A stretch of DNA of 64,000 nucleotides. Origin: Fragilariopsis cylindrus CCMP1102. Its lineage: Eukaryota; Bacillariophyta; Bacillariophyceae; Bacillariales; Bacillariaceae. Of the stretch, positions 43,771-55,929 are shown one piece after another. The notes under the pieces are model-generated. The model did not search any database, was not told the DNA's origin, and saw only the letters and a list, made by a program, of their open reading frames with translations. Numbering within the stretch: position 1 is the stretch's first letter; the number at the start of each line of letters is the position of its first letter. The stretch is taken from positions 1 to 64,000 of the forward strand of contig FMBT01000395.1 of NCBI GenBank assembly GCA_900095095.1, in the 5' to 3' direction. Position numbers and translations under genes: made by a program.

Positions 43771-44869
43771 CTTCGTTCCTTTTGAATTTGTAGTTTATTG
43801 GTCGATTCGATTCGATTTGTTTCGATTCTTCAGTTGGTAAAAAGTACAGTGAAGTTGTAATAATGCTGATTGATTAGGTTTTTAGATTCTCCTTTTGTCG
43901 TCGATAGTAGCAGATGTCGATTTTTTTTTTTGTGTTTGGTGACAACCCCTTTTCATCATTCGATCTCGATGATGCATGGGTTCTTTTTTTGAATGAATGA
44001 AATGAAAACAAAACAAAAATGAAAAATATTGTATTTTTTTGTTCTTCAATATTATCACGTCTTCGTACTTGCATGCAATTGCGACCAATATTAATTAGGA
44101 GCCATTCTCATTTCTGTCGCCTGCTTTTTTTTCGTGTTTTCGCGTGCACGATTGAGGGATCAGAGGGGGTGATTTTACTATCTCTCAACTACACAAACTT
44201 TACTCTGATTCTATTCTACTCTTTTTACTAAATCATATATACATACGGCACATTCAATAATAGTAGATTAATCTAGATAGAAGTCCCGCCATTATTACTT
44301 GTACTACGTTTTGACTTCTAATCGAATTCTGCTTCTCGTACTAGCTGGCTGGCTTTCAACATCAAATTTGATTTGATTTGATTTGATTCTTTCCCGTCAT
44401 TTCGTTCTCCCGTTTTGTTTCACTTTTGTTTCACTTTGTTTTGATATTTACTCGTCTTTCTTTCTGAAAACTGCAAGGACATGTCTTTTTCTTCTTTTAA
44501 TTATTTTCCTGATTATTAAATTTTGATAGCGGCAGTACGCTCGTCTGCTCTGCATCGCTTTTGTTGCTACAGTAGCCGATAAGCGTCAGTGCAGTCGAGT
44601 CGACTTTTGACAGAAAAAAAACGGTGATGATCGACGGCGTTATAGATTGTAGTGAAAACGAAGATAATGACAATGATGGTGAATTATGTGACTATAATGT
44701 CGACGACGACGTTGATCTTAACCTTTGACCTTTCAAGGCGCCAAAAAAAAAACCTTCCTAATATACAAACATTCGAATAAGCTATCTGTAAAAAGTTCAA
44801 GTCATAAAGCTATGCATCAAAATTTTATTAAATCAGTTATTGTTACGTACTTGAAATTGCAGTGCAGTA
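43771..44869. other. Intergenic, no gene seen
   Basis: AT-rich spacer with a GATTT pentanucleotide run near 44368-44388. A 33-codon acidic ORF at 44627-44728 is the only open frame with unusual composition and is probably chance. Confidence 0.4.
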
Positions 44870-47800
44870 CTTTCTTGACATGATTTCATTCATCCTATCC
44901 TTCAATAATTTTAATTCTTGTATTCTTTCTTTCGGTACCTTCAAATTTTTCTTCGAAACACGATATCATAGTGGTGTAGGTCACGTCATTCGCGCCACAA
45001 CCCTCAAGAGTACCATCCTTATAGTAGGAGGTGTTCATTATTTGTGTCAATAATTTCTCTGCTTGTGCTGTTATTATGATGGCAGCACCATCCTCCTCAT
45101 CATCGTTTGACTTCGACAATGCAGTCAGTATTGTATTGTAGTTTGTTATATCAGGTTTTACATTGACACTATTACCAGATCTACTAAAGTCGTCGTCTTT
45201 CCATCATCGCGAATACTACTTCGTTTGCACCAGTAATATTACCCTGTCTCGCAAAATGCATCTAACACAGAGTTGTAGGCTACTTTATTGGGCTTGGGGG
45301 TAGTACCATTACTACCACTTATCATCGATTCAAGAATATCTCGTGCACGACGGGATGCCTCCGGTAAATTCGATTTATACTCCAGCAATTAAAATCAGAC
45401 CACTCACTGTACGTGATAATGTTTGTTTGTTTCATTCATTTTAGTAAACATAATCTTTTCGGCCTCGATCGGTGGGTGCATCCGATTTACCGGACTTTCG
45501 ACCAGCCACCAAATAAGAATATTGTAGGTCAGAATATATATCAGGTTTGACATGGATATTATTACCGGAAGATCGGTAGTCCTTCTTCCATCAATGTTAT
45601 TACCTCGAGTGCACACCATCCACATTGCCCTGTCTTGCGTATGCATCAGCGATAGAATATTGTAAGTGATCCTATTCGGACTACATAGCTTTATTTCCAT
45701 TCTTACCCTTTTGATTGAGATATTATATCATCTAGTATACTCCGTGCATGCTTTTTTGGTGCTTCGAGTTTATTTGATTTACAGTACTCCAACAATTAAT
45801 TGATCACAGAACAACTCATAATTATAGTATCGGGACCGTCGTCCTTCAAATCACACCTTTTATAGACAGATCGATCATTTCTTTGAGCAGCATTTCGGCT
45901 TGGTTGGGATGCCTCTGATCGTCGTGATTGATTTTGCCCATGCATTAATTAATGTATTATATTATAGGTAGGTACGTTCGGACGGGCAGTTAATACTTCT
46001 CGTGTTGTTATTCTTGACATTATTGCCACCACTGCCACCACTACCAGAAGTAGAAGTAGAACAACGATAATCATTCATTCATCATTAACTCCCATACCTC
46101 GAGTGTGTACCATCTATATCACCCTGACAGACGTGCGTATGCATGCATCCATAACAGAATTATATAGGTGATAGTATTTGGGACGAACATTCTCATTACC
46201 AGTTTGTTTATAATGTACTATCATTGAATCTAATATATGTCCCGGACTCGATGGGGCAGGGTGCTTCTGGTAAATTTAATTTGATTTACTCCAACAATTA
46301 ACGACAGTACTGTATATGATTGTATCTGGACCCGTGATCTAATCTAATTCACCTTTCGAATATACAGATCAATCATCATTTCCAAAAGTAATTTTTCTTA
46401 AGTGTACGGTATTATTGTACGTGTAGATAGATGATAAGACAAAAGATACGATAAGAAAATAAGAAATAATGTTAGCTAGCAACTTAGTTTGACTTGACAC
46501 AACCGTGATTTAGCAAAAAGGATTTCAACAAAAAATGGATCGTGTAGTACAGTATTTCGGTATTTCATTCTCTGGTGAGATACAAAAACGTAGCTATCGT
46601 GAGTACAGTTACAGTACAAGTGCAGGTGCAAGTACAAATGCAAGTACATAAACATACCTGCTTCCATTGGTGCATCATGCATCTCGATGATTCTTCGATT
46701 TCGATCCATGTATCAATTAATATACTATACTATACGTTAATAATTCTGATTTTACATTCTCATCCATTTTCATCATTGTAAATACTTCATATTTGCACCA
46801 GCAATAAATATCTCCCTGTTTCGAATATATGCATCCAGTACGGAATGATAGGTAATAGCATTATTGGGGATACAATTTTACTCATCTTCTTCTTATTATG
46901 CCTTTCTTCTCTTTTACTTCGTAGTATCATGTGATTCCAATAAATTTCGTGCACGTTTGTGGTGTGCGCATCTGGTACTACACTGGATTTACACTCCAAC
47001 AATTGATTGATGGCAATACATACTATACGCAATAGCTAGTATTCGGAACCTTCTAATAATAATTGTTTCTTATTATTGTCGTATAGATCGATCATTTCGG
47101 TCAGCAATTTTTCCGCCTCGTAACGGTGCTTTCGTCGTGGACCGTCGTGATTTTGACCATATGCAAAAATTAGTGTACTGAATGTACGAACATTTATTTG
47201 GTCGAATTTTATACTTGGACGATGATGATGATGATGATAATTTTTGATGTTGTCGTTGATTAATATCATTATCATTATTATTACTACTATTATTATTATC
47301 ATTATTCATCATTAATTCCCTGTCTTGCTTGCACAAGCATCTAAATACAGAATTAAAGATAATAGCATTATCTGGATGTTGTGAGGAATCTATGATCATC
47401 GTTTTCAGTAGTATATTGCGTGCACGTTTGGGTGCCTCTGGAGGATTCGATTCATTCGATTCGATTTACTCCAACAATTAATTAATATATACTGTAGGTA
47501 AAACTATAATATAAATCATCCATTTCAGCCATTAATTTGTCAGCCTCATATATACGGAGCATTTGGTTCCCGTGATTTTGAATAGGCTGTGATTAATGCA
47601 CTATAAATACGGATATTATATGGATTAGCAGCAGTATTAGTACTAGTAGTATTAGTAGTAGCATTAGTGCTATTGTCGTTCTTTTTATTTTTATTATTTC
47701 CGTCAGTGGGAAGTTATTCCGTCATCATCATCATCATCATCATCATCAGACCTATGATACTCTTCTTTCATTATCATATTCCATACATTTAATTTAATGC

Positions 47801-49336
47801 ACCTTGGGACATCACCATCTCTTCTTGCATAAGGCATCCATAACAATAGCATATGTCACAGAATTTGCGGGGTCGGATGGAATTATTATTATTACCAGAA
47901 GTTTGTTTATAATTATATTGATCATCATTTTTTTTTTCATTTTTATTATATTGTGCAATCATTGATTTTTTAAAATTTGTGTAATGCACGTGCAGTGTTG
48001 GTCCTCTTCTGGATTTGTAGATTTATTCCAACAAATTAATTAATGTACCATAATATGTAAATGTATATTTGGACCTTCTTTTAAATTCACCACGTGAATA
48101 CAAAATCAATCATTTGTTTTAATAATTTTTCTATACAAAAAGAGAAAGAAAAGAACAAGAAAAAACAAAGTAAAGTATTGTTGCGTGAGAGAGAGAGAAG
48201 AAGAAATTATGGAAGTAAAACAAAAATGCAGTTATAATATATTCTTTCATTTTCAACACAAATTCAAAGGTTGAAAGCAAAACCCCTCATTGCATGCTTC
48301 TTGATTTAATGTTTTGGTAAAAACTTGTGTACAAACTGTAGTAGGTACTAGCTAGGCAGAACTGAAAAAAACAAACTTACCAGCTTCATAGGGTGCAATA
48401 TCGGAAAATTCTGAATTGGAATTGGAGGAGAAGGATATTGCTCTGGACCATATGCTTTTATATCATTACAGTATAAACTTTGTACTTCCGGACGGACGTG
48501 CACTTCTATATTATTCCCGGATTCATATAATCATGAATCATTATTAAATCCCATATATTTCTTTCGCATTTTTGACATATCACCACGTTTCGCATGCATA
48601 CGCATCTAACTAAGACACTACTATAGGTAATTGTATATTGGGTTGTTGGACGGAGGTATTATTCCCAGTTTTGTTGATATTGATCGAGCATATGGACAGT
48701 AATATTTTACGTGCATATTCTGTGGTCCATTTGGGATGATTGGATTTAACTCCAACAACTGATTACGCCGGTATAGGTAATTGTGGTTGGATGGACCTTC
48801 CTCTAATAAACCTTTTTTTATACCAATCCATCACCATTGTTTGTAATATCCTTTCAGCTATATACGGTGCTTCTTGATTACTATTTTTTGATTGTTCTAG
48901 TTGTGATTTGATTTGTTGTTTGATTTTATTTTACTATTTGAATTATTTATAGTAGTAGTTGATTTTGGTACAGGCATTAATAATAGTTTTCATATGGTTC
49001 GACTATTTTGGTATTGCTTGATAATTGGAATTATTTTTATAATCCTCGACTTGTATAATTCAAATAGTTGATAGGCACCCTTGTAAAATCACCACCACAA
49101 CGTGCAAAGGCATTCATTCATCACCGAGGTATATACGTGACAACATTTGGTTGTAGATATTCTACATCAGAATCAATTTTTATAGATTTGAATCATTTCA
49201 GTTAAGATAGATAATGCCTGCTGTGGTGCATTGGGTAATCGTGATTTGACCCAGATACCAATCACTTGTGTACAATCTCGTACATTCATTGTACCGGATC
49301 GACCTGGACGATGACGCCGTTTATTGTTATTATTAT
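44870..49336 (-). pseudogene. Large decayed pentatricopeptide repeat (PPR) gene
   Basis: Minus-strand fragments carry PPR-type helices in many short frames: KSNLPEASRRARDILESMI, then NKVAYNSVLDAFCETG (45250-45390); AQAEKLLTQIMNTSYYKDG (near 45060); VRTFSTLIFAYGQNHDGP and EAEKLLTEMIDLYDNN (47080-47200); QVIGIWVKSRLPNAPQQALS (49200-49300). A marker block CTCCAACAATTAATTAAT (plus strand) recurs near 45385, 45790, 46290, 46995, 47470, 48020 and 48752, showing repeat units of about 400-700 bases. Likely splice donors remain near 46658 and 48389. Frame breaks are scattered throughout, so no long protein can be made. PPR proteins bind organelle RNA. The relic's upstream end abuts the copia element, and its true 5' exon was not found beyond it. 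Confidence 0.7.
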
Positions 49337-49713
49337 TAACAAACAGTTCGTATATAATTATATATTAATATATCTATATCAACTGAATTGGTAAATGGTT
49401 TGTGTTTTGTAATTGTATTGTTTTATTTTGTGAGTTTTAACTATTGATTTATTGATTGCTCTGTTCTGTACTAATCACATGCAACGCCGTGTTGTATGAC
49501 AAGTGATACATGTAGACTTGTACAGTAACTAGTAGCTTCACCGGTTTCAGTTCATACTGGTTACATTGAGTGAACTGGTTGAATTGAATCTTACCAGTTC
49601 ATAATATTCAGTCTTGCCAATTTACTTAACAATACTGGTTATCATATTCAGTCTTGCCAGTTTACTTAACACTACTGAACTCAATCGTGCACCAATACCG
49701 TAAACTGCTGTTA
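49337..49713 (-). repeat. 3' LTR of the copia element
   Basis: This 377-base repeat pairs with 55930-56306. It lies downstream of pol on the minus strand. An internal duplicate of CATATTCAGTCTTGCCA or AATATTCAGTCTTGCCA occurs twice near its inner side. Confidence 0.93.
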
Positions 49714-49787
49714 CTCCCCTGAATCGACAGATATCATGATACTATCGATTCATAAGCGAAGTCGGTTATTGGTATCTTACACGTATA

Positions 49788-52700
49788 TTAATTAATCATG
49801 AACTCGTAGATGAAATCATTCAATGGTTTTGACCCTAGGCTCTTACTCAAACAATCGCTGTAGTTTTGGTCTGTCGGTATGTGTCGTACATCAACAACCT
49901 TTCCTGATTGATGTTCACGGACAAAGTGGTATGCAAGTGCAATTGCTTTCTTGTTCAAAGAACTAGAAGGATTGGCTGCTTGTAGAAACACACTTCGATT
50001 GTCAACAAAGATTGGAGTTGGTTTAGATACTTGTACGCCCATTGATCGTAAATGGTACCGAATATTGACAACCCTTTCTACAGCGGTTTTTAGTGCTGTG
50101 AATTCTGCTCCAAATGTGCTAGTTTGAACTGCGGTCTGTCTTTTACTTGCCCAAACGGATGGTGTGGATCCGATGAACCCAAGGATGGCTGTTACACTTC
50201 TTCCGCTTACCAAATCATGTGCTAGATCAGAATCACAGAAGAAATTCAAATCAAGTTCCTTAACTTTTGGTTCTGGAAATCTGGAATCAATTTCTTCAGA
50301 AAAATAATGGTATTGATGTGTAAAGTCCTCGAATGCACCTGATTTGTTCAGATCGTCATCAAGTATTTGGGGTGGATCCGGATTAATTACAAGTCCTCTT
50401 CGAGGATACTTCTTCAGATATCCTAATATCTGTTCAGCATTTCGGAGGTGACCTTCTCGAGGAGACATACAGAATCTTGATAATGAAGTCACTGCATAGG
50501 TAATGTCAATTCGTCCTGATGTAACAATCCATTGCAGAAGTCCCATTATTGATTTGAACCTGGTGATTCCTGTTTGGTCTAGTTTGTCAGTGTCGTCTAA
50601 TTCAGGGTGGCATGTTGGTGGCATCGGTACATTCTGTTTCTTGAGTGTAAAATTGTGAGTGCTTTCATATTTTCTGGTTGCCTCTCTAATATATTCCTCC
50701 ATATTTGTTGTTACGTGTCCGTCTGCTCTTTTCTTCAATCTAGTGCCAAGATAATAGCTTGGTTCTGATTCGATATTTCTCAGTGCGAAATGTTGTTCAA
50801 TCAAATAGATATAATGTTGTGGATTCTTGGCGACACAAATTATATCATCCACGTGGGTAGCAATATAGTCATATCCATCGTGGTCATCTGACGTTCGTAG
50901 CCAAAGGCCTGGATCTGCTCGTGATGGTGTGAATCCCAGTGTAAGTAATAAATCAGCCAGGAAGTCTGCAAATGCTCTGGAGCTTCCTGATAATCCATAA
51001 AGTGCTTTCACTATTTCAACCATCGAACCTTGTTTGTCCCCAAATTCTGCTCCAGCAACAGCGTAGACTTTTTCGGCCACTGGTGCTGTAGGAAAAGCAT
51101 TTCCAATGTCAGCGGTCATTAAGTCTAGGCCTGAAACTTGGGCAATAAGGAATAAGATGCGAACAGAGAGTGAGTCGACTTGTGATGAAAAAGTATTAAA
51201 ATCAGATGAGTCAATTCGGTGCCCTCCTGCAACAAATCTTGCTTTGTATCGTCTGTCTTCATTTTTAATGTCAAATATCATATGCAGAGGGCATTTTTGC
51301 CATCCTTCTTCTTTCGGAAATAATTTAGAACTAGGATGGTATGTAAAACATTTAAGGCGGTTTAGATTGGTCATCTCTTTGTCGATCGCTTCCTTCCATT
51401 TATTGTTGCCTGCTTTTTGATCTGCTTGAAGTGCTTCATTTACATTGCGAGGTATTAGTTGTCCAAATTTCTCTTTTCTTGTTTGTTGGTGAGTTGGTAC
51501 CTTCCTTCTGCATTTTGTAATCAGATTGTCAACACGTTGTAGCACACAATTTAGATCGATGTTACTGGAAACTCCATAGAACTCTTGCGTTTGCGATCTG
51601 GTTCTCCTATTCACATTAGAATCAGTTAGTTTTATAGTTTCAGTAGCCCATTCAGTTAGTGGCCGTTCACCTCTTCTTGGTTCCGAGATATACTGTCTGA
51701 TGTACCGTGCTGTCCTGTAAGGTTCATCTTGTTTCAATACATTAAAAGGTACATCAAGGGGAAGATTGCCTTGGCTGCTTGCAAATAGTACACGAAACAC
51801 AAGGACTCCTTCTTCCCAGCGGTGACTGATTATTTTAGTGAAAGCCAATTGATCCTGAATGTCTGGTTGATATAACGTTATATTACTGTGAGTTTCAGCT
51901 GTGTTAGTAGCTCCTGTATCGGCGGGTAGTGTTTCGTCTGGGTGTGTAGGTGATGTCTCATCCAAAGATGTATCAAGGTGGTCGCCGTTAGTCTGACTTT
52001 CCAATGTTGGTCCCAATATTGGTTCCAAGATTGGTTCCAAGATTGGTTCCAATGTTGGTCCGTCGTCTTTTGACTGTCGTATTGCATTGCCAATATGTGT
52101 GTTGGTTGTTGATACTGTCTCCCCTGTCAATAGACTAGGTACTTCATCATCAGAACTTGATGTATGCTGGTTGATCACAGCATTATGTTCATCAATAGAT
52201 AGTGTGAATGATTCGTGTTGGGGGTCGTTATTGGTAAATTCCTCCTTAGTTCCGATATTTTTACGTCTGGTTTTGATCACACTTCGCATAAGAACTTGCT
52301 TTCTTCCTTTGGTAGGTTCTGTCAAAATATAATAAGTCATAACATCACCGCAATGTTCTGCGTTCGCCAAAAACCGTGCTTTTAATAGGTTGCTCTGTGG
52401 AGTTTTGATGTCTGGAGCAAAATACCAGAGGGGTTCAAAAAAATGGAATCGAAAATGGGAAATGTCGGGGGTGTTACCTGTAGAAACTTCGAGTGGAGTC
52501 CTATACTTGAGAGATTTTCGAGCACATACATTGTTAATTTGAGTACAATATAACATACACCAGTTTGATAAGTTCACTGGAGCATTGAACACACGAAGAT
52601 TATTCGCTACCATTTTTCCAAGACGACCCCATTCGGCCTCTGATGGGTTCTGGTGTTGATTGTGTGGTTCAGAGGTGTGTGTTGGTACTATAATGTCTCT

Positions 52701-55292
52701 CAATATTGTATTCCATTTCTCTCCTGTCTCCGATTGAGCATTGTCAGAAACCAAAATTTTAGGTGCACCATGGTACCGTATGTAATCCTGTAGTGCTTCT
52801 GTGTTTTGTGATTCCTTCTTTAAAGGATAGTAGGCCCATCGTTTGGATTTGATTCCGGTAAAAAATTGGCCTCCCTTATGTCCCTGTGATGTCTTCACAG
52901 AATTGTAAACAAAATCTGTTGCCACTTGCTCGTTCTGTCGGTTGATGCCCAGTCCCTTGAATCGTTTCTTAAAATGTTGTTTATCATTGGATCTATTATC
53001 GTCTGCAATCTCCAAGTAAAATTGAGTGGTTGCATCTAAAGTTCTCTCAATGACTTCCTCTGGTAGCATTCCTAATCTTTTCCTCCATTCGATTTTATCT
53101 CCCCTGTCGATAGAATCGGTAGTTTTCTTACGATGGGGGTTAGTTTGTAGTGATTGTAATGGTAGTGATGAATTCAATTGAATAACATTGTATAATTCCA
53201 ATTCTTCAATCGTTGGTTTTCGGATCTGGATATATAATTTTTCATCATCATGGGCAAAAGGTACGTGAGTGTCACCTATACTGATGCCACATGAAGTTCC
53301 TCCATATTGCTTTGGAATTATCCCGTCGATAGTAACTTTGTTCTTGATCAAATCCATTAGGGTCATTAGAGACTCCTTTTCAGCAATATCTTCAATCAGA
53401 GTTGCATTGTTGGCAATAATTAATATAGGCTCAATAAAATCTGCTCCAAACGCGAGTGTAATACCATTCACCATGCTACACTTTTGAGGATCACCTTTAC
53501 CTTGGTAAGGCTGTAGGTTTGATTGAATACCTGTATATTCCAATATATGCCAAGCTCGTTCAGTGATGGTTGGTGTTCTGCCACCTCCGGTGTCAAATAC
53601 CATTATTTCATCTAAAGGTTCCACATCTCTGAATCGTCTTGGTTGATTTGTTGCCAATGGTAGATGTGCTGTTGGATATTTGTTATTTGAATTGTTACCT
53701 AAATGACTGGGTAAATCATTTGAATTATTATTATTATTATTGTTTGAATCATCATCGTCATCATTAACTTTCAATTTTGATTGTTGTTGTACTCTTACTG
53801 GTAAAATTGCACTATCCAGGATTCCTTCACTAGGTTTAACAGGTACTTTTACTGGTAAAACTGCCTGGGGTTTGACTCCCTGACTGACTGGACAAGATTT
53901 ATCGGATCTTGCTTTGATACAATGTTCCATCAATAAAAAGTTCGAGTTATATCCTCTATGTTCATCTGTAAAGGAATTGCTTATTGCTGACTCATCCGAA
54001 CTAGAGTCAGGGTCCTCCTTCCTTGGTAAAAGTGAAGGGATTGATTCAATCACCTTATTAGTTGATGAATCATCACTGGAAGATTCATCACTGGAAGATT
54101 CTCCATCTCTAATTCTTGATATGAGTTCTGGCATTGATCCAATATCAGATGCATCCAAGTCATTGGAGCAATAACTAATTGACTCACTTTCGCTGGAACC
54201 ACAGGAACTCTCTCCCCTTGATAGTATATCTGGTAAGTTATTAATATCACCAATATTTGTTACAATTACTTGTTGTTTGGAAATTCGTAGCTTTCCAAAT
54301 GGTCTAACCAGGGATTCTAATGATACTGAAGTAGAAGTTGGCTTGTAAAATTCAAATTCTTCTTCACTAGTAATATTAACTAAGGTTGTATCACTTACAT
54401 CGCCGCTGTCGGACTCCATAGTTTCACGCCAACCTAAGTTGTTGGTGAAGCTAGTGGCTGCTGTACGACGCATTCGATGATTGTGCAAGTTGAAGCGGAT
54501 CTTTTTAGAGGATTCTTTCGCATCGCTACTACCATGGTAACTGGTAACATCATCTAATTCAGAATCGGCTTCATACTCTGTTTCCTTGTCCTCCTTGGTT
54601 TCATCCTTGTCCTTAGATGGTGCCGTTGTAAGAATGCTTTTGGTTGCTTCCTTTTTAGGTGGCTTTTCCTTTTCGTTATTTGTGACAACCTTCCGTTGTC
54701 GTCGAGTAGTACTGCCTCCTCCAAGTTTGGTCATTCCTTTATTTCCATCCACTTTGGCTTCTCCAACAGTAACGCCGTCGGGTGGAGATGGCAAAGTTTC
54801 ATTGGCCCGTGCTGCAATATTGTAGTCGAGAATAAATTTTCGATGTTCATCTTTGACTGCTGGCCATAAATTGGTTGGGATCATAATGGTTTTCCTTCCA
54901 GAATGAGGGTGTACTACGCTTGGTAGTGGCTTCTTGTCATGAGTAGCAACTTCTCGGAGTTGTCGCCGAGCCTTCTTGGTCAACGGCGGTCCGTCATCAT
55001 CGCTTACATCCAATTGAAGTGCCATTTTTCTGATCCTTTTTCGTTCATCCTTATCCTCGTCTTTCTTCTTTGCACAGTTATGAATCACACGGATAAGGTC
55101 GGATAGACTATGCTTCGCAATCTGGGTATCCAAGCTAGTAATAGTGCCTTCATATTTTGGGTCCTTAATCTGATCCAAGAATTGACGTTTTGATTCATGA
55201 ACAGACATTTCTTCACCTTTGATGCGGTTTAATTCGCTGAGACGAAGACTATAGTTGTTGATGTAAGTGTTGGCATTGCCACCGCTCGTCAA
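49788..55292 (-). CDS. Copia pol-type polyprotein frame
   Basis: This is an open frame of 1834 residues. A charged N-terminal part (gag-related or linker) runs to about residue 540. A protease motif FDTGGG lies near 564. The integrase core has TDFVYN (about 789), SDNAQSETG (about 842) and NPSEAEWG (about 885). Reverse transcriptase begins near 1347 (YKARFVAGGHR) and its active site reads THVDDI (about 1471), a variant of the usual YVDD box. RNase H has FCDSDLAHD (about 1678) and GAEFTALKTA (about 1724). The domain order integrase before reverse transcriptase is the mark of Ty1/copia. Confidence 0.93.
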   Translation of the reverse strand: MTSGGNANTYINNYSLRLSELNRIKGEEMSVHESKRQFLDQIKDPKYEGTITSLDTQIAKHSLSDLIRVIHNCAKKKDEDKDERKRIRKMALQLDVSDDDGPPLTKKARRQLREVATHDKKPLPSVVHPHSGRKTIMIPTNLWPAVKDEHRKFILDYNIAARANETLPSPPDGVTVGEAKVDGNKGMTKLGGGSTTRRQRKVVTNNEKEKPPKKEATKSILTTAPSKDKDETKEDKETEYEADSELDDVTSYHGSSDAKESSKKIRFNLHNHRMRRTAATSFTNNLGWRETMESDSGDVSDTTLVNITSEEEFEFYKPTSTSVSLESLVRPFGKLRISKQQVIVTNIGDINNLPDILSRGESSCGSSESESISYCSNDLDASDIGSMPELISRIRDGESSSDESSSDDSSTNKVIESIPSLLPRKEDPDSSSDESAISNSFTDEHRGYNSNFLLMEHCIKARSDKSCPVSQGVKPQAVLPVKVPVKPSEGILDSAILPVRVQQQSKLKVNDDDDDSNNNNNNNSNDLPSHLGNNSNNKYPTAHLPLATNQPRRFRDVEPLDEIMVFDTGGGRTPTITERAWHILEYTGIQSNLQPYQGKGDPQKCSMVNGITLAFGADFIEPILIIANNATLIEDIAEKESLMTLMDLIKNKVTIDGIIPKQYGGTSCGISIGDTHVPFAHDDEKLYIQIRKPTIEELELYNVIQLNSSLPLQSLQTNPHRKKTTDSIDRGDKIEWRKRLGMLPEEVIERTLDATTQFYLEIADDNRSNDKQHFKKRFKGLGINRQNEQVATDFVYNSVKTSQGHKGGQFFTGIKSKRWAYYPLKKESQNTEALQDYIRYHGAPKILVSDNAQSETGEKWNTILRDIIVPTHTSEPHNQHQNPSEAEWGRLGKMVANNLRVFNAPVNLSNWCMLYCTQINNVCARKSLKYRTPLEVSTGNTPDISHFRFHFFEPLWYFAPDIKTPQSNLLKARFLANAEHCGDVMTYYILTEPTKGRKQVLMRSVIKTRRKNIGTKEEFTNNDPQHESFTLSIDEHNAVINQHTSSSDDEVPSLLTGETVSTTNTHIGNAIRQSKDDGPTLEPILEPILEPILGPTLESQTNGDHLDTSLDETSPTHPDETLPADTGATNTAETHSNITLYQPDIQDQLAFTKIISHRWEEGVLVFRVLFASSQGNLPLDVPFNVLKQDEPYRTARYIRQYISEPRRGERPLTEWATETIKLTDSNVNRRTRSQTQEFYGVSSNIDLNCVLQRVDNLITKCRRKVPTHQQTRKEKFGQLIPRNVNEALQADQKAGNNKWKEAIDKEMTNLNRLKCFTYHPSSKLFPKEEGWQKCPLHMIFDIKNEDRRYKARFVAGGHRIDSSDFNTFSSQVDSLSVRILFLIAQVSGLDLMTADIGNAFPTAPVAEKVYAVAGAEFGDKQGSMVEIVKALYGLSGSSRAFADFLADLLLTLGFTPSRADPGLWLRTSDDHDGYDYIATHVDDIICVAKNPQHYIYLIEQHFALRNIESEPSYYLGTRLKKRADGHVTTNMEEYIREATRKYESTHNFTLKKQNVPMPPTCHPELDDTDKLDQTGITRFKSIMGLLQWIVTSGRIDITYAVTSLSRFCMSPREGHLRNAEQILGYLKKYPRRGLVINPDPPQILDDDLNKSGAFEDFTHQYHYFSEEIDSRFPEPKVKELDLNFFCDSDLAHDLVSGRSVTAILGFIGSTPSVWASKRQTAVQTSTFGAEFTALKTAVERVVNIRYHLRSMGVQVSKPTPIFVDNRSVFLQAANPSSSLNKKAIALAYHFVREHQSGKVVDVRHIPTDQNYSDCLSKSLGSKPLNDFIYEFMIN

Positions 55293-55888
55293 GATCGTTC
55301 CTCGAAGTTTACGCGGATAGTATCAGCTACATCTGCACGAACATCATCTCCATCAAACCAAGCTATTAATGCTGCCCATGCTGCATGTCCGTCCTGGTCA
55401 CCCACAAAGTTTGCTACCACGTGGTGAGCAGTGCCTTCGACTGTAGCACTTGATAACTTGGCATAGACAATCCTGTTCTGGGATGGGCACCTCGCAGCAT
55501 ACGTTGGATCTGATAAAATATCAGCATAACCAGTAGAGATAAATACTACCATAGTATTTGCCTTCCATTTGATCCAATCGGAATCATCTCCGCTAAAGCT
55601 GTGGATGTCCGGTGCTTTGAGTTTTAACCCAGTTTCCCCTCCACGATGACGTTGAGTAGAACGTAAGATCGTGCCAAGTAGGTCCTCCCTTGGGAATCCA
55701 AACATTGCTTGTAGTGCATGGTTGGTAGTGTACATTGCTGTACCACATGTAACTCCAACGCCAATGACGGTGAATACACGTGCAATAGCATCTGCGAGAT
55801 TTTCCTGAGGTAATGAATCTGAGATCGAAGATAACCCTTGCAAAAGATCGTTGATGAAGTTGGTGTTGCTTTCGTTGAATGAAGTCAT
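55289..55888 (-). CDS. Copia gag-like frame
   Basis: A 199-residue frame lies next to the 5' LTR. The middle reads FSGDDSDWIKWKANTM and the end AAWAALIAWFDGDDV, in keeping with copia gag (capsid-like) domains. No zinc knuckle was seen in this frame. Its end meets the start of the pol frame. Confidence 0.8.
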   Translation of the reverse strand: MTSFNESNTNFINDLLQGLSSISDSLPQENLADAIARVFTVIGVGVTCGTAMYTTNHALQAMFGFPREDLLGTILRSTQRHRGGETGLKLKAPDIHSFSGDDSDWIKWKANTMVVFISTGYADILSDPTYAARCPSQNRIVYAKLSSATVEGTAHHVVANFVGDQDGHAAWAALIAWFDGDDVRADVADTIRVNFEERS

Positions 55889-55929
55889 TTTAGTTGTTTT
55901 GTACGTAGTATTAATGCGACTTGTTAATC

